The translations under genes were made by a program, and so were the position numbers. From Bradyrhizobium neotropicale (GTDB lineage: Bacteria; Pseudomonadota; Alphaproteobacteria; Rhizobiales; Xanthobacteraceae), in the NCBI RefSeq assembly GCF_001641695.1, contig NZ_LSEF01000046.1:91948-155947 (forward strand): 64,000 nt of DNA. Reading direction: 5' to 3'. Below the pieces are notes generated by a model. That model was not told the origin of the DNA. It saw only the letters and a list, made by a program, of their open reading frames with translations, and did no database searches. Position 1 is the first letter of the stretch. The number at the start of each line of letters is the position of its first letter. Below are positions 52,331 to 60,658 of this stretch, in pieces.

Positions 52331-53545
52331 TCAGTCCCGCCCCATCACCGTCCGCGTCAGCGCGCTCCGTGCGAACTTCTTCAGTGGCATCGGCTTGCCG
52401 AACAGAAAGCCCTGCTCGTGGTCGAAGCCGAGCTCGGTCGCGGTCATGAGATCGGCGCGGCTCTCGACGCCCTCGGCCACACTGCGCGCGCCGTAGCCTT
52501 TGGCGAGCTCGACGATGTGACGGCACACCGTCCGCTTCAGGCGATCATTGCCGCTGCCGGTGACGAACTGCCGGTCGGTCTTCAGCTCGACAAAGGGAAT
52601 TCTGTCCAGGCCCATCAGCGCCGGCCAGTTGGCGCCGAGATTGTCGATCGACAGGCCGATGTTATGGAGGCCCACCTCGCGCGCGACCTCGACGAGAACA
52701 TCGAGGTCACGGATCGCCTCCACGCTGTCGATCTCGATGGTCAGCCCGCCGAAGGCGGGATGGTTAGGCACGCGCCGGCACAGATCACGGACGGCCTGCG
52801 GCTCCGTCAGATATGAGGCGGGAAGGTTGATCGACAGATCGACCGTGCTCTGCCGCTCCATCAGATAGTGCCAGTCGTGCATGGCGCGCTCGATCACGAA
52901 CTCCGACAGCGCGCGAAAATGCGGATCGTGTGCGTCAGGGATGAAATAGGCCGGCGGCACCACGCCCCAGGTCGGATGCCGCATCCGCACCAGCGCCTCG
53001 GCGCCGCAGCGGACCAGCGTGCGCGCGTTGATCTTGGGCTGATACCAGAGCTCGAGCCAGCCCGCGTGCAAGGCCTCGCCGACATGCACGGCCGGGCTCG
53101 GCGCCGGCTCCTCCGGCAACAGCATCGCGACACGCTCGCGCAGCGTCTCGGCGCCGAACGGCGTCGTCAGCGACGGCAGCATCGCAAGGCCATACTCGTC
53201 GCCGACCTGCTGCACCGCCTTCAGGACGATCGACTCGCGGGCGCCGACGGCCAGTACCTTGCCGCCAAACGCCTCGCGCACCAGCGTCTCCAGGACCTTT
53301 GCCGGCTCGATGCCGTCGGCGGCAACGCCGAGCAGGATCAGGTCGGGCAATTCGCTGGCGAGCACTGCCTGCAGCTCGTCCGCGCTGGCGCATTCGCTGG
53401 TGACGAAGCCGAGATCCTCGAGCACCTCGCAGAGGAAGGCGCGCAGATGGCGCTTGCCCTCGGCCACGCAGGCGCGCGGCGTCACTTTCCGCCGACCGAA
53501 GGTTACAGGCCTCCGTTCGGCGACTTCCACTAGCCCGTCGTCCAT
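52331..53545 (-). CDS. degenerate REC-EAL protein
   Basis: A 404-residue signalling protein. The N-terminal part (about 25-145) has the shape of a receiver domain, but the acidic pair is A-E-G and the phospho-acceptor site reads L-L-G-V-A-A-D-G, with Gly for Asp. The EAL domain (about 155-395) keeps E-A-L, E-I-D-S-V-E, L-K-T-D and A-E-G-V-E-S, but the metal-binding D-D-F-G is S-I-D-N-L-G, so the second Asp is Asn. Catalysis of c-di-GMP breakdown is therefore doubtful; it may bind c-di-GMP or a partner only. It is convergent with the DMT permease gene. Confidence 0.82.
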   Translation of the reverse strand: MDDGLVEVAERRPVTFGRRKVTPRACVAEGKRHLRAFLCEVLEDLGFVTSECASADELQAVLASELPDLILLGVAADGIEPAKVLETLVREAFGGKVLAVGARESIVLKAVQQVGDEYGLAMLPSLTTPFGAETLRERVAMLLPEEPAPSPAVHVGEALHAGWLELWYQPKINARTLVRCGAEALVRMRHPTWGVVPPAYFIPDAHDPHFRALSEFVIERAMHDWHYLMERQSTVDLSINLPASYLTEPQAVRDLCRRVPNHPAFGGLTIEIDSVEAIRDLDVLVEVAREVGLHNIGLSIDNLGANWPALMGLDRIPFVELKTDRQFVTGSGNDRLKRTVCRHIVELAKGYGARSVAEGVESRADLMTATELGFDHEQGFLFGKPMPLKKFARSALTRTVMGRD

Positions 53546-54061
53546 CTCACGCCACTCCCGTTCCGTGACGGAGTGTTAGCGGCGCGGCCGGTTTCAAATA
53601 TGGAGAGCTTCATCTTGATCACTGAATTATCCGGGTAACGTTAAAGCCGCCATCACGTGTAAAATTGTACGCATTTTCGTTGAGAAGTTTTTACGGTTGG
53701 AGGAGCGCGGCGGCGCGATGCGCGGCAATCCAACGACAATTTGGTCGGGATGTCGCGCGAGCGTGCGTGCAGCCGGTGTCCTGTAATCGGACGGCGCCGT
53801 CTGCGGTTCGCCCAATTCAATAACGCCGGTATCACTTGCCGGTGGCCTTGTCGTGTTGGGCCATGCCGGCCGCATTGTAGTCATATGCCGGATAGAACTC
53901 GGTGCGATAAGGAGCGGCTGCAGCGGCGACGCCGTCGATCCTTCGATGGCTCGACTTGCGGTGCATCCGCGCCACAAGTCTCGCCCCTCCCGCGACATTC
54001 GCTTCGCCAATGCGCGGGGATGATGGGACTAATGCGCTCGCACGCGTAAGGACCCGCAGCG
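53546..54061. other. gap between EAL gene and MFS gene
   Basis: About 515 bases. Apart from a possible 44-codon frame at 53,832-53,966, nothing is recognised. The part upstream of the EAL gene (53,550-53,700) is AT-rich and probably contains its promoter. Confidence 0.45.
53832..53966 (-). CDS. possible 44-residue small protein
   Basis: A short frame opening with ATG at 53,966. It begins M-H-R-K-S-S-H-R-R-I-D-G-V and ends Y-P-A-Y-D-Y-N-A-A-G-M, then a charged tail. Amino-acid make-up is plausible, with aromatic-rich middle residues and no rare-codon excess, but there is only a weak ribosome site and no known family. It could be a real small protein or chance. Confidence 0.25.
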   Translation of the reverse strand: MHRKSSHRRIDGVAAAAAPYRTEFYPAYDYNAAGMAQHDKATGK

Positions 54062-55393
54062 TCAGCCCGTTCTGTACTCGCCCGAGATGTTCTTGCCGGT
54101 GTAGTCGGTCATCGCCGCCGTCGCGACCACCGAGATCACCGCGCAGAGTGCGATATAGACCGCGATCGCGGTGGCCGACTCGAAGGTGCCGAACAGCCAT
54201 GCCGCAATCAGCGGCGCCGGGCCGCCGGCGATCACCGAGGCAAGCTGATAACCGAGCGAGGCGCCGCTGTAGCGCAGCCGGCCGGTGAAGCTCTCCGCGA
54301 TCAGCGCGGCCTGCGGGCCATACATCATGTCATGCGGGATCAGCGACAGGATGATGGCGAGGAAGATCACCGGATGCGAGCCGGTGTCGAGCATGCGGAA
54401 GTAGATGAAGCCGAACACGCCGCACACGACCGCGCCGGTGATGTACATGTTCTTGCGCCCGATGCGGTCGGACAGATGGCCGAAGACGGGGATCGAGACG
54501 AAGGACAGCACGGAGGCCGCGAGCACCGCGGTGAGCAGGAAGTCGCGCGACACGTTCAGCGTCTTGATGCCGTAAGCGAAGACGAACGCGGTGAAGATGT
54601 AGAACGGCGCCTGCTCGGCCATGCGGGCAAACGCCGAGAGCAGGATCTCTTTCGGATGCTCCTTGATCACCTGGAGCATCGGCGTACGCTCGACCTTCCG
54701 CTCGGCGACCAGCTTCGAGAACACCGGCGTCTCCAGGATGCCGAGCCGGATGTAGAGGCCGACGCCGACCAGGATGAGGCTCAGCGCAAACGGAATGCGC
54801 CAGCCCCAGGACAGGAACTGCTCGCCGGACATCTGGCTGAAGGCGAGCACGGCGAGATTGGCCAGGAACAGTCCGCAGGGCACACCGAATTGCGGCCATG
54901 AGGCAATCAGCCCGCGCGAATGATCGTTGCGCGCCCATTCCATCGACATCAGCACCGAGCCGCCCCATTCGCCGCCGACGCCGACACCTTGAATGAAGCG
55001 CAGCACGGTCAGGAGCACCGCACCCCAGATGCCGATGCTCGCATAGGTCGGGACCAGCGCCACCGCAAAGGTCGCGATGCCCATCAGGAGCAGCGTGGCG
55101 ATCAGCGTCGATTTGCGGCCGATGCGGTCGCCATAGTGACCGAAGATCGCGGCACCCACCGGGCGCGCGACGAAGCCGACCGCATAGATCGCGAAAGCCT
55201 CCAGCGTGCCGACCCAGGGGTCGGAATTCGGGAAGAACAGCTTTGCGAAGACGAGGCCGGTGACGGTCGAATAAAGGAAGAAATCGTACCACTCGATCGC
55301 CGTGCCGATGGTGGAGGCGATTACGGCGCGGCGCAATTGAATCTGGTGCTCGCTGTCTGGCAGCGAGATCGGGTTGACGTGTGACAGGGACAT
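54062..55393 (-). CDS. MHS-type MFS metabolite:proton symporter
   Basis: A 443-residue major facilitator with twelve expected transmembrane segments, of the metabolite:H+ symporter group (ShiA/KgtP/ProP relatives). Signatures are E-W-Y-D-F-F-L-Y in segment 1, the loop G-D-R-I-G-R-K-S, the R-F-I-Q-G-V-G-V-G-G-E-W-G-G motif and the mirrored H-L-S-D-R-I-G-R-K-N. Substrates in this group are organic acids or betaines. ATG at 55,393 follows aggaaaggg. No catabolic neighbours point to the substrate. Confidence 0.88.
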   Translation of the reverse strand: MSLSHVNPISLPDSEHQIQLRRAVIASTIGTAIEWYDFFLYSTVTGLVFAKLFFPNSDPWVGTLEAFAIYAVGFVARPVGAAIFGHYGDRIGRKSTLIATLLLMGIATFAVALVPTYASIGIWGAVLLTVLRFIQGVGVGGEWGGSVLMSMEWARNDHSRGLIASWPQFGVPCGLFLANLAVLAFSQMSGEQFLSWGWRIPFALSLILVGVGLYIRLGILETPVFSKLVAERKVERTPMLQVIKEHPKEILLSAFARMAEQAPFYIFTAFVFAYGIKTLNVSRDFLLTAVLAASVLSFVSIPVFGHLSDRIGRKNMYITGAVVCGVFGFIYFRMLDTGSHPVIFLAIILSLIPHDMMYGPQAALIAESFTGRLRYSGASLGYQLASVIAGGPAPLIAAWLFGTFESATAIAVYIALCAVISVVATAAMTDYTGKNISGEYRTG

Positions 55394-55605
55394 GACGGGA
55401 GCCCTTTCCTGGAGCGCCGCCCCCCTACTGTGCATGGGGTTGTTTTGACGAAAAAACTTCCGAACCGGCAAGACGGTTCCACGAGGGGTCGCCGCGGCCC
55501 CCGGGCAGGCCCTGTCCCGGCAAATGTGAAGCACCTCACATGCGAATTGCTGCACCTGCGCTATTAATCCGAGCAGCCGGTGGTGGGCTGTGGAGGATCG
55601 CAGCA
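55394..55605. other. upstream region of the MFS gene
   Basis: About 210 bases without a gene. The sequence near 55,530-55,560 (gtgaagcacctcacatg) has short inverted symmetry and may be part of MFS gene control. Nothing firmer can be said. Confidence 0.35.
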
Positions 55606-55701
55606 ATGACAACGCGGCGAATGATGTACTGGTGGTTCTGGTTCGTGCTGTCAGGGCGATTTACCGATCGCTTCCTGAGCCTGCCGCGCGCCCAGCAGTA
55701 G
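55606..55701 (+). CDS. possible 31-residue hydrophobic small protein
   Basis: A short frame with an ATG nine bases after a perfect GGAGG ribosome site (55,592-55,596). The peptide starts M-T-T-R-R-M-M-Y, then W-W-F-W-F-V-L-S, then a basic tail ending R-A-Q-Q: a likely membrane-interacting small protein. It is isolated and convergent with the gene at 55,726-56,889. The ribosome site is the main support; the family is unknown. Confidence 0.4.
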   Translation: MTTRRMMYWWFWFVLSGRFTDRFLSLPRAQQ

Positions 55702-55725
55702 CGCTTCGAGCCACTATTATTTGCT

Positions 55726-56889
55726 CTAGGTCTGTCCGATCAATTTGCGGAACACCGCCGCGCCATCCTGCACCACATCACGTCCCTTCCACGCCAGATA
55801 GCTCAGTTTGCCCCCGAGTGAATCGTGGCTGCGCAGGCGGCGCGAGCCGAGAATGTGGCCGACATTGGCCGGGAAGCGGCTCACCTCTGCCGCCACCAGT
55901 TCCGCGATCGCATTCATCAACTGCTGCAGGCGGATGCCCCATTCCGACTGCTCGATCCCGTCGATCCGGACCTTGAGCGCGTATTCCAGGTCGTAGATTT
56001 CCGCGAGCAGGTCGCGCGCGACCAGCACGCGGTTGTGCCTGAGCGCGATCCGCAGCGCGAGGCGCTTGTCGTCGAGCCGGTCGAGCACCATGTGGACCGC
56101 GCAGGCATAGGGGGTGGCGGCGACATCAGTGGCGCTCTTGCTCGTGGCGCCCTTGGTGGCGAGGCGCACCAGCTCCCACGACGTCTTCAGGCGCCTTGCC
56201 ACCAGCGCCAGCGCAAAGGGCAGCGCGTTGGCGTGAGATTTCCTGAAGGCGTCGAGCTGCGCGGTGATCTTTGCGACCTGGCCGTCGTCGAATTTCGCGA
56301 TCTTTTCGGGCAGCTTCTCGTTGAATTTCGGCAGCGCGTCGCCAGCACGCAGCACGTGCAGCATCTTGCGCACGTCGTCGAAGGCGGTGCGCGAGGCCGT
56401 GTATTGCGCGAGCTTGCTCCGTGCGAGCTCGGTCCCGTCCGCGGAGGCGAGGGTGTTCTCGAGGACCTTGACCACCTTGGTCTGGAAGGTCGCCGCGATC
56501 TTCAGCGTCTCCTTCGGATTGTTGGCGGCCACCTGATCGTTGATCGCCTTGGTGTAGTCGCGCGCCATGGTCGGCAGCAGGTCGCGGCAGATCCACTCCC
56601 AGATCGGGGTGAGCGTGTTGCGCGAGATCCGTCCCGCATTGGCGTGCTCGGGCGCGCCGTCCATCAGCAAGAGTTCGAGCGGCGCGAAGAAGTAGCGTGA
56701 CGGATTGGTGGCGCGCGCCTGGTTCGATCCGTCCTTGCGGAACTCGGCACGTAAGCGCGCCAGGATGTCGGCCGAGCCCGGCATGTCGATGCCGCAGAGC
56801 TCTAACCGCTCGAGCTCGCTGAGCAGACAGCTGCGCGACAGCGGCGTCAGCCTCTGCAAGAACTCCCACAGCCGATCGATCTCGTTCAT
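55726..56889 (-). CDS. conserved hypothetical helical protein
   Basis: A 387-residue soluble protein, mostly helical by composition, without a signal peptide, transmembrane segment or recognised motif. N-terminal residues (L-W-E-F-L-Q-R-L-T-P-L-S-R-S-C-L-L-S-E-L-E-R) form an amphipathic helix. The middle (about 100-300) has regular Ala/Leu/Arg helices; the C-terminus is V-F-R-K-L-I-G-Q-T. ATG at 56,889 is used rather than the codon three residues earlier. Codon use is that of a core gene. It is probably transcribed alone. Confidence 0.7.
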   Translation of the reverse strand: MNEIDRLWEFLQRLTPLSRSCLLSELERLELCGIDMPGSADILARLRAEFRKDGSNQARATNPSRYFFAPLELLLMDGAPEHANAGRISRNTLTPIWEWICRDLLPTMARDYTKAINDQVAANNPKETLKIAATFQTKVVKVLENTLASADGTELARSKLAQYTASRTAFDDVRKMLHVLRAGDALPKFNEKLPEKIAKFDDGQVAKITAQLDAFRKSHANALPFALALVARRLKTSWELVRLATKGATSKSATDVAATPYACAVHMVLDRLDDKRLALRIALRHNRVLVARDLLAEIYDLEYALKVRIDGIEQSEWGIRLQQLMNAIAELVAAEVSRFPANVGHILGSRRLRSHDSLGGKLSYLAWKGRDVVQDGAAVFRKLIGQT

Positions 56890-57228
56890 GGCACGCAATC
56901 TTCCGCAGCGTTTCCCGCAGGCCGTACCGGCCCCATGCGTGGAGGCATTTGCGCGCTCTCAACCGTGCCTAAGAGAGCAAGTCGCCGTTAATTTATCCGT
57001 AAAGTCCGGGGAAGGCGACGGTGCGATGGAACCGATCGTTAAAGCAGCATGATCCGCACTGCTCAGAAAGTAGGCAGATTCGTCAACCCCAGCATGGTCC
57101 GGATTGCTCGATCGCAAGCACAAATTGTGCCCGCGCCGACGTTTCAGCACAAAACTGACAAAATTACCGTAGTCTTACGGAGCAAAAAGTTAACCACAGA
57201 CCCCCCCGGGTTCCGTTAAACGATTCGC
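56890..57228. other. divergent gap
   Basis: These 339 bases separate two divergent genes and contain no frame worth reporting. The part 57,120-57,200 is AT-rich (cagcacaaaactgacaaaat), a likely promoter area for the DHp-LuxR gene. Confidence 0.4.
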
Positions 57229-57852
57229 ATGGGGCATCAGCATGATACGGCCGCTGATTCGCGGCCGTCGGAATGGTACGAAACCAGCGCTTCTCCGCAT
57301 GAAGAGCTCGATCCCGTCCGGCTGAACGCCGCCCGCGCCAAGGCGGCCGACGAGATGGCCGCCGCGATTGCCCGCGAACTCAACGGCCCCCTGACCGCAC
57401 TCCTGCTCTACATGGGCGAGATCAAGCATCACAGTGATCAGCTCTCGCCGGCCTCCGGCGACCGTGCCTATTTGCAGCGGGTAGTGGAGAATGCGCTGGC
57501 GCAGACCGAGCGGGTCTGCAGCCTGGTCAAGCAGCTTGCCGGTCCGCAGAAGAGCGGTCTGCCGGTGCAAGCCGCGCCCGAAGACGTCGAGTTGAAGGCG
57601 GGCCGCCCGTCGCAGGCGTCACGCGCTGCGGGACCCGCGTTCTCCGGCGTGTCGAGCCAGAAGCGGCTGACCAAGCGCGAGCGCGAGGTGCTGCGGCTGA
57701 TCAGCGAAGGCTATTCGAACAAGCAGGGGGCGTTGCGGATGCAGATCAGCCCGCGCACGTTCGAGAGCCACCGGGCCGAGGCGATGCGCAAGCTCGGTGC
57801 GCGCAACACCGCGGATCTCGTCCGCGCCGCGCTGCTGCATTCGATCGATTGA
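57229..57852 (+). CDS. DHp-like domain fused to a LuxR-type HTH, phosphorylatable His lost
   Basis: A 207-residue protein. Residues about 33-105 look like a histidine-kinase dimerisation helix pair: the H-box context I-A-x-E-L-N-x-P-L-T-A-L is present, but the phospho-acceptor His is Arg49 (I-A-R-E-L-N-G-P-L-T). Residues 147-205 are a LuxR/GerE helix-turn-helix (L-T-K-R-E-R-E-V-L-R-L and I-S-P-R-T-F-E-S-H-R). There is no ATPase and no receiver domain. It could be a dimeric DNA-binding protein that pairs with kinases or receivers without being phosphorylated. This is an unusual domain order. Confidence 0.78.
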   Translation: MGHQHDTAADSRPSEWYETSASPHEELDPVRLNAARAKAADEMAAAIARELNGPLTALLLYMGEIKHHSDQLSPASGDRAYLQRVVENALAQTERVCSLVKQLAGPQKSGLPVQAAPEDVELKAGRPSQASRAAGPAFSGVSSQKRLTKREREVLRLISEGYSNKQGALRMQISPRTFESHRAEAMRKLGARNTADLVRAALLHSID

Positions 57853-57907
57853 GGCTGTTGTCGGCGCCGCCGGGTGGCGGCGCGGCGGAGGGGGCGGCTG
57901 GTCGCGC

Positions 57908-58156
57908 TCAGAGATAATCTTCGGCGAAAGGACGCAGGCGCAGGCCGGGCCGCAGCGGTTTCGGCTCTTCCTTCGGCGCGCCTTGGATGATGGTGATGGT
58001 CCACCGCGGAGGCACGCTCGACTCCTGCTCCAGCACCGAACGCACGAAACCCGTCACCGTGGACTCGCCCGATTTCACCGTCGCCATCCGGCCGTTGAAC
58101 TGAGCGATGCGGAAGCGACGGACCTCCTTCTGGTCCGCGGTCTCATAGGTGAACAT
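57908..58156 (-). CDS. small conserved hypothetical protein
   Basis: An 82-residue protein with the look of a small beta-rich domain (R-R-F-R-I-A-Q-F-N-G-R-M-A-T-V, then V-T-G-F-V-R-S-V, then W-T-I-T-I-I). A basic, Pro-rich C-terminus follows. A good aggaggg-like ribosome site (rc of accctcct at 58,162) precedes the ATG. No function is known. It lies between signalling genes. Confidence 0.65.
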   Translation of the reverse strand: MFTYETADQKEVRRFRIAQFNGRMATVKSGESTVTGFVRSVLEQESSVPPRWTITIIQGAPKEEPKPLRPGLRLRPFAEDYL

Positions 58157-58255
58157 GGAAACCCTCCTGGTTTCCGGCGACTATCGCGACCTATGATTAG
58201 CCATGTGTGAAAATCCAAAACCGTAGAAGTACGGCGGATTTGCACGTCGGAGTGG

Positions 58256-58684
58256 CTAGCCCTGCGGCTCCTGCATCAGCGCGGTTGTGTAGGCCAGGTC
58301 CATCTGCGCGAGGAGATCGGCGAATTCATCGTCGTCGACCGTTGCCGCGCTGCGCTCCAGCCGCAGCGCCAGCGCCGCGAGGCGGAGATAGCCGAACGAC
58401 CTTGCCGAGCTCTTCAGCGAATGCGCCTCGCGCTCGATCTTGGCGCGGTGCTCTCCGAGCGCGAGCGTGCCGAATAGCTTCAGCCGCGCGGAGGTCTCGC
58501 TCCAGAACACGGCGCGCACTTCGCAGGCACCGTCTTCGCCGATCTCGCGCACGAGCACATCGAAGGCGCTCGGCTCGCGCGCCAGCTCGGCATCGCACCC
58601 GTCCGGCGCCGGCGCGATGCGGTCCGTGTGCGGCGCGCAAGTCGTGGCCGCCGAAGACGGTCCGCGTGCGGTGGTCTCAAACAT
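58256..58684 (-). CDS. Hpt-domain phosphotransfer-like protein
   Basis: A 142-residue protein with a C-terminal four-helix Hpt domain (about 50-135). The phospho-acceptor is His88 in A-H-S-L-K-S-S-A-R-S-F-G, followed by L-A-A-L-A-L-R-L-E, which matches Hpt proteins of phosphorelays. The first 35 residues are variable. No partner kinase is adjacent, although cheA lies 2 kb away. It could serve a hybrid kinase elsewhere. Confidence 0.78.
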   Translation of the reverse strand: MFETTARGPSSAATTCAPHTDRIAPAPDGCDAELAREPSAFDVLVREIGEDGACEVRAVFWSETSARLKLFGTLALGEHRAKIEREAHSLKSSARSFGYLRLAALALRLERSAATVDDDEFADLLAQMDLAYTTALMQEPQG

Positions 58685-58853
58685 TGCTCAGTCTCGGTTT
58701 CCGTTGGGTGCATCGCGGCCCGAAAGCGCGAGGAATGCCCCCGTCTACCGCATTTCGATTTCGGTTCCGGTAGCGAGACCGTCAGTGTTTGCCCTCCGCC
58801 GTAAGCGGTCGGTTTACCACGTGCCGTCGCGGCCCGGTGGGACCCGCACAGCG

Positions 58854-59615
58854 TCACAGCCCGAGCAGCCTGTCGTACTGGGCTTTCACCGTGGCGTAGC
58901 ACTCGCATGCGGTCTGGCGCAGGCCGTCCAGATTGTTGATCTGGATGTGACCGCGGCTGTAGTGGATAAAATTGGCCTGCTGCAAGGTGTTGGCGACCAG
59001 AGACACGCTGTTGCGCCGCGCGCCGATCATCTGCGCCATCGCCTCCTGCGTCAGCAGCAGCCTGTAGTCGCCGGACAGATCATGAGTCTGCAACAGGCAT
59101 CGCGACAGCCGCGACTCCACGGGATGGGCGGCGTTGCAGCCCGCGGTTTGCTGGACCTGGGCGTAGACGGCCAGCCCATGGCGCGCGAGCCGGGTCCGCA
59201 GGCCGGCGCTCTGGTCGGCGGCGGCGCGCAGCCGGTCGATATCCAGCATCGACGCGGTGCCGGGCACCAGTACCACCGCGGTACCCAGCGCATTGGAGTC
59301 GCCGAGTGCCGAGAACGCGCCAAGCACGCTGTCGCGCCCGATCATGGCGACCTGCACGTGCTCGCCCTTGGCCAGCTTCACGACCAGCGAGATGACGCCG
59401 CGATGCGGAAAGTAGGCGCGCCTGAGCATTTCGCCGGTCTCGACCAGCACCGCCTCATGCGGCAGATCGACCGTGCGCAAGTGTGCTCGGATCAGTTCGT
59501 AATCATCTGCCGACAACGCGGACAGGAAACCGTTGGACGGGCGCACCATCGTTTCCAAGCTGCTTCTCGTCTCGTCAGCGGATAAATCCGCGATAGCGAA
59601 TTCGTCCCCATGCAC
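58854..59615 (-). CDS. Crp/Fnr-family transcriptional regulator
   Basis: A 253-residue regulator: cyclic-nucleotide-type sensor domain at about 30-150 (R-R-A-Y-F-P-H-R-G-V-I-S-L-V and M-I-G-R-D-S-V-L-G) and a C-terminal winged helix at about 170-240 (L-T-Q-E-A-M-A-Q-M-I-G-A-R-R-N-S-V). There are no N-terminal Cys for an iron-sulphur cluster, so it is not an FNR-type oxygen sensor. The start is GTG at 59,615; Met23 at 59,549 is another possibility. Family members respond to stress or metabolites. Confidence 0.85.
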   Translation of the reverse strand: MHGDEFAIADLSADETRSSLETMVRPSNGFLSALSADDYELIRAHLRTVDLPHEAVLVETGEMLRRAYFPHRGVISLVVKLAKGEHVQVAMIGRDSVLGAFSALGDSNALGTAVVLVPGTASMLDIDRLRAAADQSAGLRTRLARHGLAVYAQVQQTAGCNAAHPVESRLSRCLLQTHDLSGDYRLLLTQEAMAQMIGARRNSVSLVANTLQQANFIHYSRGHIQINNLDGLRQTACECYATVKAQYDRLLGL

Positions 59616-59859
59616 GCGTAAGTTCCATCATGTGCCCGTCGGGATATATTGGCAATTGGTACATTTGGTACATGGTACCCGGTCGGCGAGGCATGGATGC
59701 AGGTCGAAGCGCGACAGCCTCATTGCCGGACCTTCAACAGATGCGGCCTCCGCCATGCGGGGAAGTGGACATGCTTCAGCGCCACGCCCACCTCGCCCAA
59801 GACAGTCTCTCTGACCATTTTGGATGGGGCCGCAACAGGTCTAGGTCTGCCGCGTCGAG

Positions 59860-60156
59860 CGCTTACGCGCTCGAGAACGATGGCTTCGATCTGATGATCA
59901 TCGACAGCTTCATGCCGCGCATGCGCGGGTTCGATTCGATCCGCTATTCCAGAGCGTGCACCCGCCATTTCGTTGATCGCCATGTCCGGCGACGCGTTTG
60001 CAAATCTCAATTCACCCGCGTCCGACGACTTCCTGGGGATGGCGCTGGAGCTCGCCGCGCTGCCTGCGCGATCCGTTCGCGCCGGCGGCGCTCGTTACCG
60101 CCATCGACGAATGCCTGTCGGAGTATCGCGACGCGATCTCGGCGTGCCTCGGTTAG
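59860..60156 (+). pseudogene. broken receiver-domain gene
   Basis: Pieces of one response-regulator receiver domain lie in three reading frames. First is L-E-N-D-G-F-D-L-M-I-I-D-S-F-M-P-R-M-R-G-F-D-S-I-R, here cited only as its D-S-F-M-P core at about 59,905-59,925. After a frameshift comes I-S-L-I-A-M-S-G-D-A-F. After another comes C-L-R-D-P-F-A-P-A-A-L, ending at TAG 60,154-60,156. No intact start is visible. It is a decayed single-domain response regulator next to cheA. Confidence 0.75.
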
Positions 60157-60658
60157 CGCCGCGTCGCTCGCAGCGAGCCTGCGGTAAGACCCCGTTTACC
60201 CTGCGTGCCGATCGTTCACGTCTCGCCGACGCTGCCCGGCGCATCGTGCGCGGAGGGCGACCAATGCCGGTGCCGTGCATTGGCTCGCGCGCGCCACGCA
60301 CGTTGCCCTCGATGTTTGAGGCTTTTTCAGCCGGCTCGCGCTGCCATTAGCGGTGCGTTTACCCAAGGCTTCATCGTGACGAGAGCACGCAGCCGGCTTT
60401 GCAGAGATACGGTAGCGCAGGCGAGCAAACGCCAAACTTGTCTTCAATATCCGTATTAGCACGGAGGATGAAATTAACGGGACCGTGAAATGGGATGTCT
60501 AACGATTTAGACGAGGGCGTCCGTCGATTTTCAGGGTTGATTCAACCTCGCCAACGACACTCTCCGCTTGGCAAAGATGCCGGTCTCGAACGCCTCCTGG
60601 CCGACGGGATCAAGGGCCGAAAGCCGGCCGCGCAGTCCAGGTTAGTAAGGCGTACCTC
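60157..60658. other. gap before cheA
   Basis: About 500 bases with no gene. Short plus-strand frames exist but lack ribosome sites and family features. The promoter for the chemotaxis operon should be in the last part (60,430-60,650), where the sequence is more AT-rich. Confidence 0.45.
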
